A stretch of DNA of 64,000 nucleotides from NCBI GenBank assembly GCA_039621445.1, contig CP154955.1, positions 18,890,691 through 18,954,690 on the forward strand. The letters are read 5' to 3'. The notes below the pieces were generated by a model. It saw nothing but the letters and a program-made list of their open reading frames with translations, searched no databases and was not told the DNA's origin. Shown here one piece after another: positions 1 to 10,536 of the stretch; the stretch's first letter is position 1; each line of letters opens with the position of its first letter. The translations under genes and the position numbers were made by a program. The DNA is from Euglena gracilis. Taxonomy: Eukaryota; Euglenida; Euglenophyceae; Euglenales.

Positions 1-831
1 AACCCGAGGGGAGGGGTTTTTTGGGGGGGGTGGGTTTAGGACCCCACACTAGAAAGGGTGGCCGGGGTGGGAACTTAGAAAAGCCACCAACACCGCTTGC
101 CCATTCTGGGTGGGCGGTCGCTTCGAATCTCTTTTTTTTTTTTTTTTGAAATGGGCCAAAGTTGCCCATTGGAAAATTTTTTTTTTTGATTCGGAAAACT
201 CCAACCCCCCCGCCGCCGGAGGTTTTGTGTTGAAAATATGCGACTTTTTTTCGTTTTATTATTTATTTATGTTCATGTTTATTAAGTATGTATTTATTTT
301 CAGGATGGTGAGCAGGATTTCACCATCTTACACGACTGGCCGACCTTGGGCATATTATTTTTTTTGGCACCCTGGCCATGTGACATTAATTTTCTTGAAT
401 TTCCACAAGGCAAGTTGCCTTCCAATGGCCAAGAGTTCAAAAGAGAAGCACCCAAAACGTAAGATGTGCAATGTATCCTCTTTATGTTTTGCATTAATTC
501 GTATGATATGTGTGCTCAACCCTCCTGGTCCCTACTCATTCTGGTGTCCAGGGAGTCCGATTTGCTTGCCACAAAAAAAAATCCGGATTCTCACCATCCC
601 TTAAAATATTCCGCAAAAAATTGTTAGTTTAGCAAAAGCGCCGTCTCGGGGGTTGGGTGAGGCTCAGAATTGTCGCCCATCACACATTGGAAGCAACGAA
701 GGATTTAATCGCCATAGCACTTTTCGTTGGTTTTTTCTTCAAAATTCAACACATTGTTTTGGAATTTCTGACAAAGAAAATGCAGGTGGAGTGAGCTGGG
801 AAGGAGGTTGCGGAGTATCGAGATGAGCAGG

Positions 832-899
832 TCAGGTTTTACGATGGGCCAGCGCCATGGGGGGCAACCTCAGCCCAAAGCGATCCAGGTCCAGCGGTC
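832..899 (-). CDS. polymerase last exon and stop
   Basis: A strong acceptor (TTCTTCCCCTTCCTAG) starts this 68-nt exon. It joins in phase 1 to give PLDLDRFGLRLPPMAL and ends AHRKT with TGA at 834-832. No AATAAA-type signal is evident just downstream (831 to 600). Confidence 0.8.
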
Positions 900-3800
900 C
901 TAGGAAGGGGAAGAAAACAAAAAGAACACACATTCCGCCATTAAACCAACCACCAGGACAAAAATGCTCAGGCAGCGGTGGGACTGAGCGTCACGTTCTG
1001 CTTGTTGTCCCCCCCAGACCATACCATCTGACCCCCCTGGGGGAGGGGGGTCATTTTCCACTGTCAAACAAACCAGCCAGTCACTTTTCAAAACCAGTCA
1101 CCCACTTCCAAACCCCCCCAAATCAGACCCCCCCCCCGATGGCTCAAAGCGCCGTGGTCGGTGAAAGTTTTCCCTGAAAAATTACCAATGGAGCAAAAAA
1201 CCAGTCAGCGACAAAAAGAAGGAGTCAGTCACCCCCAGGGGGGGTTCGGAGATACCGTAAGAAGTATGTAAATATGCCTCAGACTTCGCACCACAAAGCA
1301 GCAGACAGACCTGGTGGGGCGGGCAGCCGCTCCCACTGCCGCACCGCCTGCGCCGCCTCCGCGAAGGCCTGGCGGATCTCGGCGGCAGTCCGGGGGGTGA
1401 GGTTCCGCGTGACGTTGAGGCTCGGCGAGGCCGGGTCCTCCACCACCCAAGGGTCCTGACAGCGGCCAAAGGCGGGGTTGGCGGCGCGTTAGCAGCAGCC
1501 CCTCCTGTCAGGCTGTGTCAGAACGCATGGGGAGTGGATCTCTCCTCCCCACCTGGGTGGGGCTTCCAACGACGACAAAAGCGGCGAATCTTTTTTGACC
1601 TGAAATCTGCTCTGTGGGAAAATGCGATTAGGTGGGGGACCTCCCAGCACTCAAATGGTTCCTGGACTCCCTACCTCGTTGGATAATTTTCCTTTAGCCA
1701 TCAACCCAAACTTCTTTTTAAACCCCCGAGGAGAGGTGGCCCACCCAGCCAGGGGGGGGACCCCAAAAATTGGGCCGTCCCATTCCGCCCCATACCCAGG
1801 CCTCCGACGTGGGACCCCCCCCCCCGAGGGTCCCCAGACCCCCCCCGGTGTCTTCCAAGTTGAAATCAAGCCGGAAAAGGTTGGCCACAGCTGCATTCTG
1901 AGACTGCCACAAAAGCTGTGACACACACGGATGGGCTGAGCGGGTGATGGTCTCTGCCCGAACGCCGATCACAGTGGTGTGGAATGGGAAGGAAGCCATT
2001 TCCTGGTGGGACATCTTACCTTGCTGGCCCGCAGACGATTACCCAACGTGTGCACTGCAAAACAGCACAAAAAAAATCGACACACAACACTTTTCATCAA
2101 CAAAATTCTCTTCTGAAATTCTTCTTCATATACCCCCCAACAGCTTTGTCCGCAAAGTCAGTGCACCGATCTTTTGGCCTGAAAGTTATTTTGGGCAGTA
2201 CCCAAAACCATTGATGGACCCGTTTCCTAACAGAAATCTGTTTACATCATTTAATGCTGCTGTTCATCAAATAAGAGAAAATTGTCATTTCAGTTGACTT
2301 TTTGCTTACCACCTCCTGGATTTGATTTCCAAAAAAAGATGCATCATTTTTTCACAGCTTTTTCCTTGTGAACGGGGGGCTAAGTTACCTCCCCCCCCTT
2401 GTCCAACGACCACTAATGTTCGTCTCCGACCGGGGGGGCGGTCGCTAAAATGGCCAATGTTCGTCTCCGACCAGGGGGGGGGGTGGTCGTTAGACAAGGG
2501 GGGTGGATCCCAAATCGGAGGAAAATTTATCATAGATAGGGGTATATGGCCATTTTTGGGCTGTTTTTGGCCATTTATGCTATTTCTTGACTCGGTTGGC
2601 CACTTTTGGCCATTTTTGGACATTTTTGGGGCACTTTTGGGAATTTTTAGGCATTTTTGACCGCTTTTCGCCATGTTTGGTTGCTTTTGGCCACTTTTGG
2701 CAACTGTTGGCCACACTTTGGCCCACTTTGCCCATTTTTGGCCACTTTAGGCTGTTTTTGGCGACTTTTGGCGACTTTTGCCTTATTTTTGCCATTTTTG
2801 GCAACTTTTTGGGCACTTTTGGCCATCCTTTGGCCATTTTAGGCCATTTTGGGCCATTTTTGACTGTTTTTAGCCAACTTTTAGCAAATTTGGCCGAACC
2901 AACATCGTATACAAAAAGATCGTCTCTGACCGGGGGGGGGTGGTCGTTAGACAAGCCCGGTCGTTGGACAAGGGGGGGGGAGGTATTTGGACCGGCCTTT
3001 TTTGGCCTTCCCCCCTGCAAAGTTATTTGGCAAGCAAAGCATTAGGGCAATGCAAAGTTACTTTGTGGGGTTATTATTTTTTGCCACTGTGATCCGATGC
3101 GTACGTTCAAGGAAGAAACAATGTGGAATACATGAAAATAGATTGTTGATTGGCATCCCTTCTTCTCATTAATTACATTAATGGGAGGCCATCTACACCG
3201 CACTAATGAGCAATGCCAATTTGGTTCTGGAGTGACCGGGTTGGGGCATATAAACTGTTTCCTGGGACCATGTGTAAGAGCATGTTACGAAACATTGCAA
3301 ACACGTCGCAGTGTTATGGACGAATGCCGTTCTCTGAAGTCTGGAAAGTCAAAGATCGAGCACTTCGAACCCCAAGGCAGTACGTCGCCCAAAGAACGCG
3401 ACAAATAATGCGCCCAGCGACGGATTGGAAGCGAGCACCTGCCTGGCCGGTTGGAAGAACAAACAAAAAAACAAACGGCAACCGGCTTGACGTCAAAATG
3501 CAAAGAAAACCATAACAGATACGGAAAGGCAAAAGAAACAAAGTCAAACACAAAAAGCTGCACCTACTGTCGCTTACTACCCCTCCCCCAGGGAAATTGT
3601 CACCCGACAGGTCCAGCACCAGAATGACAGGCTGCCAGCCACGGTCTTCACTGGGAAAATCAATGGACCTTGACCCTGGCAACAGCAACCTGGACTGGGC
3701 ATGAAAATTGTATGTATGCATGTATGCAAGTAAATATGTATAAATCTTATATATATATATATATATCGTGAAAAAATTTTCTGTTTGGATTTATTTTGGA

Positions 3801-6800
3801 TCCTCTGGAGGAAGTTTTTTTCATGTGCAGGAGACACCCTAAAGGCTTATTTTTGAGGAAGTCCAAAGAACCCCCGAAAAGGCCCGAAAACACATACAGA
3901 CATGCATATATACATAAATACATGCATACATACATAAATACATACATACATACATACATACATACATACATACATACATACATACATACATACATACAGA
4001 CATTCATACATACACACATGCATGCACACAGGAACAGACTTTCATTTAACGCGCTGCGGCGAAGTTTGCTGCGGCACTTTTTTTCCCCACGGTGCATGCG
4101 GTGCGCTATCGAATTTTTGCCGCGGCACACCCGCAGTGCGCCTAAAACGTTGCCACGGCGCACCAACAACGCACCCGAAAGTAGTCAAAAAGGCCGCACA
4201 GAGGATAATTGGGATGGCTATGCCGCGTCGCACGTGACGCTGCCATGGTGCATGCAGCGCTCCGCGGCGCACGCGGTGCACGCGACGGACGCGGTGCACG
4301 CGGCGCACGCGGTGCACGCGGCGCACGCGGTCACAAAATTTCCGTTGCCGCGGTGCACGCAGCGCAAAAAATTCCCGTGGCGCACTAAATGAAAGTCTGT
4401 AACAGGAACTTAGGGAGAAATTAAAACGCACTTCGGACCAAATTGCGCCGAATTTAGGCCGAATTTGGGCAATTTTTAGAAAGAATGTGTTTCCAAAGTC
4501 TTCCAAAACAGGGATCAAACCTCCGGCCTAACTTGGCCCCTCTTTTGGTCAATTTTCAGTGTGCCGACCCTAACCCGGACCCTGTTCCCTTAATACCGCG
4601 ATTTCGTCATTTTTCTTGAGCAAAATGGACCAAAAAATCACAAAATTGGCCCCACTGGAAAGCAAAAAAAATATCACAAAAACAACTGCTGCTATTCTTT
4701 TTAATTGCGGCCGGTTGGGTGGTTTCTTTTAGGGGGTTGTCGTCTTTTTTTTGCTAAAAAAGGCGGCAAGGAGTCACATTTGGGGGATGCAACGCCCTCA
4801 AATATAATGTCACCGTGCCCGAAAAGGCAAAAATCAAAGAGTGATGACGCATGGTGGAGCCCACAATACCCCACCCCCTCTCACCCACAATACCCAACAC
4901 ATAAAAGTTTTGGCATCATTTTTGACTTACTGGGCCTTCGGCCCCCGCCCCCGACCCCCAGAACCAAAAAAACAAGATACCTTTGCTGTGCAAACAGGGG
5001 GATCCAACGCCGAATATTCTGGACACCCCCTGCACACCTCCCCCCCCCCCCCCCCCCCCCCCCCCCACCACCCCCCCCCCCCCCCCCCCCCCCCAAATAA
5101 TACCCCCGGGGTATCATTTTTCAGCCTGAAGTCCCGGCCCGAGGGGGGGGTATTATTTGGGGGGGTGTTATTTCTCGAAATTTTTCGAAATTTTTCGGAG
5201 TCGCACAGGAGCCAAAGTAGCGCCGAAACCCCCCTTTGGGGTCGTTTTTTAAACTTTCTTTTGCAATTTACCATTTTTTGGAGGTCAGATGATCCAGAAA
5301 AATTGATTTTTTTCGTAATTTGTTGTCAGAAACTGTGATTTTTACCTACATTTTCAGGTCAAATCCGGGCCTTCTGCCCGAAAACGGGGGGGGGGTATTT
5401 ATTTCGGCGGCCGAAGTCGGACCCCGAGGCGGGGGGGTGTTATTTGGGGGGTATTATTTGGGGGGGTTACCTCACACTTAAGAGTGGGGGCTCCAGCTTA
5501 TGCCATATGTGAAATCAAAACAACCCATTTTGTCAAAATCTGCCGTCCAATTGAAAACATGGATGCCCATCCCAAAATCCAGAGGCGTCACATCTTCCCA
5601 AAATTTCGATGCAAAATTTTGGAACGGTGAGGCCATAGCCAAGGGTGTGGCACCACCACTTTTGAATGAAAGCCACACCCCACAAATTTGCAATGCAGCG
5701 CATTGTGTGTGTTGTGTGTGTGTGTGTGTGTTGTGAGTGTTGTGTATGTGTGTTGTGTGTGTGTGTGTGTGTGTGCGTGAGTGTGCACGTGCACCTCCGG
5801 CACGGCTGGCCCTCGGCTGGAGGGCGGGACCCCCGGCAACCCTGCCGGGAGCTCAGTTGGGCTGGGCGATGGCTCGGCATACGTCGCGCGGGGCAGCATC
5901 CCCTGCCGCTGGAGGAAGGCGACGACGAGGAGCACGATGGCGTGGGACGGCAGGTAGTGGTTCGGGCTGTCGAGGACCCCTGCGGATGGTGGGGGGCTGG
6001 GCAGGGCAGAACAGTAAGGGGCCACCCACCACAGCATTTTCACAGATTCCCACCCGGCTTCGAAGGCACCAGGAAAAAATTTTGGGGGTCAAAAATGGGT
6101 GCTCCCAGAAATACGGGAGGTGGTGGGGGGTGGTCGCCCCCCCCCCACCATGCAGGGGGTGGGGGGGAACCACCCTGGCTGTTTGGCCGATTCCCATTCT
6201 GCCCTGGGGCTCGGCTGGCAGGAAGCATAAGCGTTGGAGTGGGGGGGGGCGGCCTCTGTCCATCGTTGTTTGTTATTTGTTTTTCTCAGCTGAGGGTTCA
6301 AAAACGGTCGAAGCATGCTTTTCTCTGTGCACAGAAAATCCCTGGAGTGCTGCCAACTTCGGCACAGAAAAACTAAAATTTTCAACGCAAAAATGTCACA
6401 CATTTTTCAAAAAAACACAGTTACGTGTTAACTGTGGCTAATTTGATGTGGACGCAGAAATGCAACACCAACATTCCATTGGTGGTTTCCTGTAAATTGG
6501 CGTGATGTAGCATAAATTTTCCAGGTAATTTTTTTGAGACAAAGGGAAAAAGGTTGGTGGCTTACGATGGAAACATGACATTACACAATTTTTGACTGGG
6601 AAGCACTGATGATGTGTGAGCGAACTCCCAAAAAATCCTGATGGCCTGATGGCTTAAAATTGCAGGCTTCAGAATATGAGGAAGAGACATGGTACGAACC
6701 CGGGAAAACCCCCCCACTCTACCACCCCTCCCACATCTTATGCCTAACCAGGTATAAGATAACCACGTAAAAGCAAAACAAGAAAATGGAAATATAAAAT

Positions 6801-9800
6801 AATAATAATATCAGAAATGGCAATTTTTGGGGCCCGCTCGCAGCCTGCTCTACAGGCTGACATGGTGTAAGGGGTGTAGGGGGTGATGGAGGATCCGATG
6901 GGGCTTATTTTAGGTCTCCCATCGCTGTAGAAGCATAAAATCGCCATTAATCGGACTACGCGCAGAATTACGGGAATATCAAAAAAAGGTCAGATAGGGC
7001 GTTTCAAGGGCTCAATTTTAAGTCGCCGGACATTTTCCTCTGGCTTGCTTTGTTTTCTAGGTATTTTGAAAAATTGATTCTCACTGCTGGACTGCTTTCC
7101 CAGACCTGGGGGGGATTAGACAGGGGCCAGGTCTCCGTGACTGGGGAAAAAAATATGCTCCAGCGCCAAGCGCTGGAGCATATATATATATATATATGTA
7201 TATATTATTTTGGGTTTTAACGTGTTCAAACAGATTGACAAAAATGAGCAGGCTTGGCCAACCAAAATTATCAGTTGGCAGTTGCCAACTGATGATTTTG
7301 GCAGTTCGTGCCAGTCACTGGAAAAATATTCAACCAGCTGGGGCTGCTGGCAGACCCCCCCCCCCCCAGAAATTGTACTTGCTGATTTTGGAGAAGCTCC
7401 TCCCCGGGGGGGGGTTTATGCAAACCATTGACCTTCCGTGAAAATCTTCCGTGAAAACCAATCATTTTCTTCTGAAAAATGATTCCAGTTTCCGCACTTC
7501 CACCATTAACCTTCGCCTTGGCATTTGCTCTTCTATGAAATAACAAAAGGTGTATTCAATTCCGTTTACATCGACGTTGGTGAACTCAAAAGCTTGCTGC
7601 AGTTTCAGAAACCGGCTGGAAGTGCAGGAGGATACATATGTTACTTGACTTGGTTTGATATGTACCAGGATATGCATGATGCTTTTCATTTTGGAAAATT
7701 GTATTCACGCGGTGATGTGTGATGTTTGAAATGTTTGAAGGTGCCATTTTTTGGGAAAAAACAAGAAATGGGTGTCTTTGGAGGGCAACCCCTAATTTGG
7801 GTTTCTCTGGAGGTGCATTGTGGGCAACAACCAAATATACAGGAAGATGATGTGGCGATGCACAATGTTGTGCAATGTACACTGGAATGCCGCCACCATT
7901 GGGCAAAATTTCAGGAAAAGGTGGCGGACCTCGGTTAATGGCCCAGCGCTTGACGGCGGCGGTGAGGGGCAGCGCGTAGGGGTTGGTGTGCAGGTAGTGG
8001 TCCCGCAGGAAGCCGTTGCCGTGCACGCCGCTCAGCGAGCCGAACGAGATGTCGAACGCGAACGCGCACCCTTGCGTGCGCGTCGTGCACTGCAGGATGG
8101 GGCAGCGCGCCGGGGCTGGGGGCCCGCCGGCCCCTCTTCTGCCCCGGCCTGGCTCTCGCCCAATGACGGAGGCCCACCCCCACCCGAGCGGCGGCGTGAC
8201 CGTGGCCACACGGTGCCCAATTGACGGGCTGCGTCCATGAAAACAACCCCTGACCAGAGCCAAGGGCGGGACACTGGTCGGGGAGGGGAGGCAGCTTCCA
8301 CAGAAAATGACTTTGGGGGCAACTTTGGTTGGAGTCGTCCTTTGGGTTCAAATCCAGCTGTGGGTTCTAAGCCCCCCCCCCCCATTGCCCCTCGGCCCTG
8401 GCCGACGGAAGATGTTTTTGGTCACACCTTTGATTTTCCTTTGGTACCCCTTATTGCCCCCCTCCTTGTTGTCCGATCGGGGGTCCCGGGAGGAGTCAGC
8501 CGGACAATAAGGGGGGGGGGGGGGGGGGGGCTGGGACTCCCCCAAAATCGGGCCCGTTAAAGGCAATTTCCAAAAATTTTCGGCGCTTCGCGCCGAAAAG
8601 GTATACCCAGCGCCTCCGGCCCGGACCCACCCACCCACCCCCCCCCAGGGGGGGGGGCCTGCTAACTTAAAAAGAAGCCTGTCTGCCGGGCCGCCCAACC
8701 CTCCAACGGACGGCGGGGTTGGTGGGCGGCGGGCCCCCGGTCGGGATGTGCTTGACGTGGGTCCGCAGCGAACTGGACAGCACTCGCCGTCCCGTCGTGA
8801 ATAGCACGGAGCCGTGGACGCACTCGAAATGGGGCGGGGCTTGTGGGTGAAATCCTCTGAGGCAGGATGAGTTGGGTATTCCCACTCCTGGTTTGGGCGG
8901 GACTTTAAGACACTCGGGGAGTTTCATTTGGGCGGAACAGCCAAAACTCCGGGGACAAAATCGACTTCGTTTTCGGATGTGTTTTTCCTGGGTTCAGTTT
9001 TTCGCAGAACTGCAAAAAATTGAAGCCCGGAAAACGTTGATGGCAAAACAGCAAAAATCGAAAGTTGACCAGGGTTGATTAAAGCCTATTTCAACCTAAC
9101 TCGCCGAATTAACTGCAAAGCATTCAAAGGGTTATCGCCAACTAATTTCCTTCCATTTTCCAAGACACGGCACAACTCCACAACTCTGCCGACGCTGTGC
9201 CAAAACCACAGCACTTCAATGAAAGCCGCACGGTGATGCCCCAGAAATCTGCTGTGGATGTGGTGTTGCAGTTTGGGGGGGAGTACCTACCCCCCCCCCC
9301 CCGGGGAAACTGTCACCTGACAGGTTGGCCAGTACCGGGGACCCTGACAGTTTCCCGGGCGGGACCCTGACAGGTTCTCGGGCATGACAGTTTCCCGGGG
9401 GGGGGGGGGTAGGTAGTGAATTCGACACATGCCATTTTTTTAAATTTCGGTGCAACTAATCGACTAAATTCCCCTCCTGCAACTTTTGTGCTTCACATTG
9501 AGGAAAGCAACCTACACGCATTCAAAACAGGTGGAATAACGGAAAGAATATGGTAGGAAGGGGGTGGCAATTTTTTCTGTGAAAAATGCACCAAAAAGGT
9601 GAGTGTGCTAAAAAGAGACAAATCGAGATAAACATAATGCGACTGTAATTTTTCCAGTGCTAAATTTGCAGAATTCATTAACTATCCTAAAGAGGGTGCA
9701 AAAGATAATCATAAAAATTAAAAAAAATGCAGTGCCAAAAATATCCAAAACACTACCAAAACAATCAACGTTAATTCCTGGTGAGATCTTTTAGATACCA

Positions 9801-10536
9801 GCAGGCACACACAAACCCCGCCGGGGGGAGCAGCTGCAGACGCAGATGAGGTCCACGTCGCTGTCCCGAACGAACAGCGTGTTGAGGGTGGAGCCCGAGA
9901 GGTGGATGGAGGACGTGGGGAGGACCTTCTGCAGGAGGGCCTCCACGCGCTGGGCGAAGTCTCGCCCGGCACCTCACATCCCCCGCTGATTGTGGTGGTG
10001 AGCAGGTCGGTCCCAATTGATTTCAATTTGAGGGCCCATAAACCCTTCCTCACTGGTACATGTGATGATTCCCAGGGTACCTTGCTGTCATGCGGTGACA
10101 GCAACCAACGTCCACAACGGCTGCTGGCGAACTTTGAAAACACAACTGCAGACTTTCTTTCACACGATTGGATCCACAAGTGGCGGGTACAGTAAAATGG
10201 AGTCAAAATGAAAGAGGTGGGGAAATGAAAAAGCGGGGTTGGAATTGAGTTGAGTGGGGGGGGGGGAGGCCACGCCCCCCAGCAGCATGTTGAAGCGCCC
10301 AGGCCACCCCTGGGGGAGAGAGCCGGCTTCATTTTAAAAACTCCACGGGAGGTGGCTTGCGCTGCGGGGAAAGAACAGGGCCCACACCCGCCACGCACAT
10401 CCCACAGCCACCGCAGACTTCGAAAAGCGTGCCGGTGGGGGGCCGGCCGGACCGCCGCTGGGCTTCGCGTGGGCAACCAAAGTGGCGTCGAGCGCAGAAG
10501 CGTTCGATGCCCTCCGTGAGGCTGGCCTCCCCGGGG
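832..10536 (-). CDS. non-canonical poly(A)/poly(U) polymerase (Cid1/GLD2/TUTase family)
   Basis: Enzymes of this family add A or U residues to RNA 3' ends with a pol-beta-type nucleotidyltransferase domain and a PAP-associated domain. Exons in transcript order: 10536-10478 (probable), 9972-9817, 8839-8735, 8115-7930, 5979-5841, one or more missing, 2002-1925, 1455-1311, 899-832. The catalytic GS motif and DxD (GSTLNTLF, then RDSDVDLICV), the third acidic residue in FAFDISFG, the helix GVLDSPNHYLPSHAIVLL and the C-terminal FPFHTTVIGVRAE and EDPASPSLNVTRNL blocks are all present in order. Phases match at all junctions except the gap. Adenylyl versus uridylyl specificity and cell location cannot be told. 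N-terminal exons upstream of 10.5 kb are uncertain. Confidence 0.85.
1311..1455 (-). CDS. polymerase exon, C-terminal DPF/N-ar block
   Basis: The exon reads DPWVVEDPASPSLNVTRNL, then TAAEIRQAFAEAAQAV. This matches the family's I.DPf...Nlar.v followed by a helix with ...i..eF..A. The acceptor is GCTGTCAG; the donor is CCACCAG before GTCTGT in phase 1. Confidence 0.9.
1925..2002 (-). CDS. polymerase exon, PAP-associated (FPF...ISIR-like) strand
   Basis: The 26-codon exon contains MASFPFHTTVIGVRAETI, resembling the family block FDF...VISIR that follows the LLxxFFxYY helix. The acceptor is CACCAG before GAAATG and the donor is TGT before GTGTCA, both phase 0. This fits the next exon at 1455. Confidence 0.7.
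2386..2985 (+). mobile_element. 600-bp element with ~26-bp TIRs carrying a TTTTGGCCA satellite
   Basis: The left end TACCTCCCCCCCC followed by TTGTCCAACGACC is repeated inverted at 2959-2985. Internal copies of GGTCGTTAGACAAGGGGGG flank a 350-bp tandem array of roughly 11-bp TTTTGGCCA(C)TT units. No clear target duplication was seen. A related element is at about 36990-37290. Confidence 0.8.
3894..4024. repeat. (CATA)n microsatellite
   Basis: About 130 bp of ACATACATAC repeats just left of the TIR element at 4035. It accounts for the Tyr/Val/Met-rich and Ile/His/Thr-rich open frames here. Confidence 0.95.
4035..4401 (+). mobile_element. TIR element with a GCGC-rich minisatellite core
   Basis: The ends CAGACTTTCATTTA and TAAATGAAAGTCTG are perfect inverted repeats, flanked by ACAGGAA on both sides (7-8 bp duplication). 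The interior is built of GCGGTGCACGCGGCGCACGC-like units and CpG-rich variants. This is unlike the C/G-run elements and lies in the polymerase intron. Confidence 0.85.
5041..5094. repeat. 54-bp poly-C tract with one ACCA interruption
   Basis: An almost pure C run directly joined to the left end of the family B element at 5095. Similar shorter runs (10-25 bp) cap most other elements. Confidence 0.95.
5095..5467 (+). mobile_element. family B element (AAATAATACCCC / GGGGTATTATTT)
   Basis: It shares a roughly 370-bp body with 23745-24115 (reverse orientation) and 29068-29400 (same orientation). Shared text includes ACCCCCCTTTGGGGTC, TTTTTCGTAATTTGTTGTCA and TTTTCAGGTCAAATCCGGGC. The ends are inverted TAATACCCC repeats. 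No 8-bp duplication was found, so the insertion mechanism may differ. Confidence 0.8.
5703..5785. repeat. GT-rich microsatellite
   Basis: TTGTGTGTGTG units in the polymerase intron, 55 bp after the exon ending at 5841. Confidence 0.95.
5841..5979 (-). CDS. polymerase exon, PAP-associated core helix
   Basis: The exon reads GVLDSPNHYLPSHAIVLL, then VVAFLQRQGMLPR, equivalent to the family block L(S)SYALVLMVIhfLQ...P. It joins the previous exon in phase 1 as KRWAINRGVLDS. The 3' end (GCAGG before GTTGCC, phase 2) is tentative, because the downstream partner exon, which should carry the LLLGFFxYY motif, was not found between 5.8 and 2.0 kb. Confidence 0.88.
6002..6206 (+). mobile_element. hAT-like MITE, family M, near a 3' splice site
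   Basis: TIRs CAGGGCAGAA and TTCTGCCCTG are flanked by GGGCTGGG and GGGCTCGG (7 of 8). The core contains CCACAGCATTTTCACAGATT and ATACGGGAGGTGGTGG. Its edge lies 22 bp upstream (transcript sense) of the polymerase exon at 5979. Confidence 0.85.
7153..7183. repeat. perfect 14-bp hairpin followed by (TA)n
   Basis: ATATGCTCCAGCGC, loop CAA, then the exact complement, running into TATATATA. A cruciform-prone structure in the polymerase intron, with no neighbouring gene feature. Confidence 0.85.
7930..8115 (-). CDS. polymerase exon, third catalytic acid and central helix
   Basis: The exon encodes ARCPILQCTT, then CAFAFDISFGSLSGVHGNG and NPYALPLTAAVKRWAIN. This is the family pattern: ARVPI strand, then cDISF with the third catalytic aspartate, then the helix ending in VK.WA. 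It ends at CGA G before GTCCGC, phase 1, which matches the GG start of the next exon. Confidence 0.95.
8545..8681 (+). mobile_element. family A copy without a recognisable left end
   Basis: The core (GGGCCCGTTAAAGGCAATTT, then CGGCGCTTCGCGCCG and GGTATACCCAGCGCCTCCGG) is nearly identical to 28.85 kb, and the right TIR TTAAAAAGAAGCCTG is intact. The left TIR is missing. In its place is another repeat (about 8448-8525) with inverted ends TTATTGCCCCCC and GGACAATAAGGGGGG. Confidence 0.8.
8735..8839 (-). CDS. polymerase exon, palm continuation; GC donor
   Basis: The product includes HFECVHGSVLFTTGRRV and SLRTHVKHIPTG. In the family this region links the DxD strand to the ARVPI strand. Starting after CCACAAG (phase 1) and ending at a GC donor (ACCGGGG before GCCCGC) joins it in frame to the next exon as HIPTGAPARCPIL, which gives the expected strand. 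No GT donor fits. Confidence 0.8.
9280..9420. repeat. CTGACAGTTTCCCGGG repeat element
   Basis: Inverted ends ACCTACCCCC and GGGGGTAGGT enclose repeated CTGACAG(G/T)TT...CCGGG units. Relatives at 3580-3640, 52680-52820 and 59060-59160 share CTGACAGTTTCC or TGTCACCCGACAGGT. Confidence 0.7.
9817..9972 (-). CDS. polymerase exon with catalytic GS and DxD motifs
   Basis: The exon reads RDFAQRVEALLQKVLP, then HLSGSTLNTLFVRDSDVDL. The GSx(n)DxD arrangement is the metal-binding core of nucleotidyltransferases, and both aspartates are intact. It ends at CGG G before GTTTGTG (phase 1). The acceptor GATGTGAG is not a typical CAG, but an in-frame TGA just upstream limits the choices. Its phase 1 start fits the probable exon at 10536-10478. 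Confidence 0.9.
10478..10536 (-). CDS. probable polymerase exon upstream of the catalytic exon
   Basis: The frame gives ASLTEGIERFCARRHF and ends at CAC TTT G before GTTGCC. This is phase 1, as the catalytic exon at 9972 requires, and the joined helix HFGAGRDFAQRVEAL is plausible for the region before the GS motif. The two possible acceptors (GACGCCAG, GAGGCCAG) both give phase 2. No family motif can be checked here. Confidence 0.5.

Noticed and set aside
2530-2890. Possible CRISPR array or coding repeat in the TTTTGGCCA region
   Set aside because: Units are about 11 bp with no spacers and the genome is eukaryotic; it is a degenerate satellite inside a TIR element.
5666-6441. Plus-strand frames of 234-236 codons
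   Set aside because: Antisense to the polymerase exon at 5979-5841 plus GT repeat and MITE sequence.
8335-8375. tRNA-like B-box (GGTTCAAATCC)
   Set aside because: No A-box, acceptor stem or cloverleaf in the preceding 80 bp; it lies in repeat-rich intron.
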